In this document: positions 62,399 to 64,000 of the stretch, piece by piece
How positions within the stretch are numbered: the first letter of the stretch is position 1
Layout: each line of letters starts with the position of its first letter
Assembly: GCA_963782445.1 (NCBI GenBank)
Contig: CAWAJM010000002.1
Span: 372,001 to 436,000 of the forward strand
Source of the DNA: ZC4RG20 sp963782445
GTDB taxonomy: Bacteria > Pseudomonadota > Gammaproteobacteria > Steroidobacterales > Rariloculaceae
Direction: 5' to 3'
Length of the DNA stretch: 64,000 nt
Program-made: the position numbers and the translations under genes
The notes under the pieces: model-generated
The model's database searches: none
Told to the model about the DNA's origin: nothing
Seen by the model: the letters and a program-made list of their open reading frames with translations, nothing else

Positions 62399-64000
62399 TC
62401 ACGCTCCAACGTTCGCTTTGGCTCGCTCGAGCTCTTTTGTTAGGTGCTGAGTCTGAAGCTTGAAGCGCCCCAATGAGTCATTTTGCGTGACGGCATGCAA
62501 TTCCGTGGCCGCAAGTGGGAGGTTGCCGAGCTGTAAGGCAAGACGCGCCAGACTCAGATGATGAACGGGTTCGCTCGGGGCCGTCTCAGTCGCAGCGATG
62601 GCAAGACTGACGGCTTCTCCAAGGTCGTGTGCGACGTTGCCGTAATAACTGCTGAGAAGGGCCAACAACGAGGCCTTGGTAATCCGGTTGATGGTCCGAT
62701 TGCCGAGCGCCGCCTCAAACAGTTTCAATACATCGTTCTTGGGTAGAGCGATGGTTCCTTTCGTGGACCAGTCGACGAGCGCTTCGAAGGCCCCCACGAT
62801 CGTGATGCGCAGCGGGCTCGTGGACAGCCTGGAGGAAAGTTCTTCGACGACGTGATCATCCATCGCCCTGCCATTCGTTGCGTCGAGCAGTACGCGATCG
62901 AACAGGCCGTTGACGGATCTCGGTGCGAGCTCCGTGGACCGATCGAGATATGCCTTGATTTTCGGGTAAAGGGCCGGTGCGAGATCCGGGTGTCGCAACG
63001 CTACGGAACCCAGCGTCGTTCCCGCTTGGTAATTCGACAAGGCGGAATCCGGGTGATGTTGAACCAGTGCCGCGGAGAGGCTCGTGATGTTCTTCCAGTC
63101 GTGAGCGCGCTCGGCCGTGACGCCTGCGAACACCAGGACAAACACCGCGGGTACGGCAAAGCCGAATCCCTTTCCCGTCGCTCCGAGGGCTCGATACAAG
63201 AGGTAGACTCCGGCGAGCAATGGCCCATACATCGGAAGATAGTTCCGGTGCTCGAAAACGAGCCCAAGGCCGATAAACGACGACTCCATAAAGTGACCCG
63301 CGAGGTACCAGAGCGTCGCGAACGCGAATAGCGGATACCGCTTGCGCAAGCATATTGCGGCGAAGCCGGCCGAAATGACGGCGGCGGCGGCGACGAGAGT
63401 GCTGAAGGGATGCAACAGTCCGGTGGAAACGGCGATGTCATCGTGGAAGAGACCGAGGGCCGACGGCGTCGGAACGAATATCCAGCGCAGATACAAGCAC
63501 AGTACGCGCGCTTCCGTCATCAATCGCTCGGCCAGCGTGAAGTCGCGGGTCGCATATTGAGCGGCCAGCCAGTGCGGGTGGGTCGCGATGAACGCGATCG
63601 CGAATAGGGCCGGTGCGACGACAGTTACCGCGAAGAACGCATTGAGTTTCCTCCGCGTCGCCGGCTGCAGAGCCGAGGAACCGAAGAGCGTGAAATCTAC
63701 TACGGCCATGTAAAGCGGCAATAGGGCTCCGTTCTCTTTGCTGAGAACCGCCAAACCCCCGAAGCCGACCAAGCCACCGCAAATCAGTGAAAACCCCCTC
63801 TGGCCGCGCGCAAGCCGGTTGCGTCCGATGATGTAGCAGATAACGCCGAGGAGAACGAAGGTTCCGGCCAGACTCGTCATGCGCTGCACGACGTACAGCA
63901 CGGCGGTGAGATTCAAGGGGTGAACCAGCCAAAGCACGGCAGTGGCGGTCGCGAGCGAATTGCGCAGTTGCGGAGAGAGGTCCGCCGAGTCCAATTCCCG
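62399..64000 (-). CDS. Large membrane protein, GT-C/TMTC-like with TPR-like tail (N-terminus cut)
   Basis: Open to the window end, so the N-terminus is missing; about 534 residues remain. The N-terminal visible part has many membrane helices and the phrase LVHPLNLTAVLYVVQRMTSL followed by LAVLSKENGALLPLYM, which resembles TMTC/PMT-type GT-C glycosyltransferases that use polyprenyl-phosphate sugars. The last 200 residues are soluble and helical, TPR-like. Similar proteins are found near type IV pilus genes, so a role in pilin or surface-protein O-glycosylation is possible (inference). Coupled by position with the DPM-like GT2. Confidence 0.72.
   Translation of the reverse strand, partial: RELDSADLSPQLRNSLATATAVLWLVHPLNLTAVLYVVQRMTSLAGTFVLLGVICYIIGRNRLARGQRGFSLICGGLVGFGGLAVLSKENGALLPLYMAVVDFTLFGSSALQPATRRKLNAFFAVTVVAPALFAIAFIATHPHWLAAQYATRDFTLAERLMTEARVLCLYLRWIFVPTPSALGLFHDDIAVSTGLLHPFSTLVAAAAVISAGFAAICLRKRYPLFAFATLWYLAGHFMESSFIGLGLVFEHRNYLPMYGPLLAGVYLLYRALGATGKGFGFAVPAVFVLVFAGVTAERAHDWKNITSLSAALVQHHPDSALSNYQAGTTLGSVALRHPDLAPALYPKIKAYLDRSTELAPRSVNGLFDRVLLDATNGRAMDDHVVEELSSRLSTSPLRITIVGAFEALVDWSTKGTIALPKNDVLKLFEAALGNRTINRITKASLLALLSSYYGNVAHDLGEAVSLAIAATETAPSEPVHHLSLARLALQLGNLPLAATELHAVTQNDSLGRFKLQTQHLTKELERAKANVGA

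Overview
This window is chromosomal DNA from a very GC-rich gammaproteobacterium. The evidence is the gene order: petABC-sspAB, rpoN-hpf-ptsN-rapZ after lptCAB, rsmI divergent from lpoA-yraN-diaA, rnpB next to the mraZ-lpxC dcw cluster, and pilBCD-coaE-zapD. DiaA, LpoA, RapZ, ZapD and the SspA/SspB pair all point to Gammaproteobacteria. The genus cannot be named; an environmental lineage of the Chromatiales/Steroidobacterales/Xanthomonadales kind would fit (inference). No rRNA, tRNA, CRISPR array, transposase or prophage gene was seen.

Layout. 1-6.5 kb (+): glycolysis/Calvin-type operon with transketolase (5' end cut), gap, pgk, a MOFRL-type glycerate kinase and pyk. 6.7-8.0 kb (+): a patatin-like lipase. 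8.0-14.5 kb (-): lptC-lptA-lptB-rpoN-hpf-ptsN-rapZ-mgtE, joining LPS export, sigma-54, nitrogen-PTS/GlmS control and Mg2+ transport. 14.8-16.3 kb (+): ibaG-murA. 16.2-17.9 kb (-): a small unknown protein and a DegS-like protease. 18.0-21.8 kb (+): cytochrome bc1 complex (petABC), then sspA-sspB. 21.8-25.1 kb (-): diaA, yraN, lpoA. 25.1-26.4 kb (+): rsmI and RNase P RNA. 26.6-44.6 kb (+): an almost fully overlapping dcw cluster, mraZ-rsmH-ftsL-ftsI-murE-murF-mraY-murD-ftsW-murG-murC-murB-ftsQ-ftsA-ftsZ-lpxC, with a readable promoter and MraZ operator but no ddl. 44.7-49.7 kb: dciA (-), an M23 peptidase, secA and a MutT-like Nudix enzyme (+). 49.8-55.4 kb (-): pilB-pilC-pilD-coaE-zapD. 55.8-64 kb: a visibly less GC-rich glycan cluster with two glycosyltransferases, a flippase-like membrane protein, an asparagine-synthetase-like protein, a polysaccharide pyruvyltransferase-like protein and a large GT-C/TMTC-like membrane protein cut by the window end.

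Most striking observation: three conserved genes (lpoA, ftsI, ftsA) each carry a single +1 frameshift, and each shift falls in the same sense-strand 8-mer, GAACGTCG, read in the same phase (GAA CGT CG). Removing one A to give GACGTCG restores the family sequence exactly in all three (Asp-Val). Two of the genes are normally essential. One common cause is therefore likely: a systematic sequencing/consensus artefact at GACGTCG, or less likely a recoding site. Other notable items are two REPIN-like inverted repeats sharing a 23-bp core at convergent gene ends (one has perfect 41-bp arms containing both stop codons), a 33-bp-arm palindrome with tandem repeats between diaA and yraN, and the absence of ptsO and ddl from their usual places.
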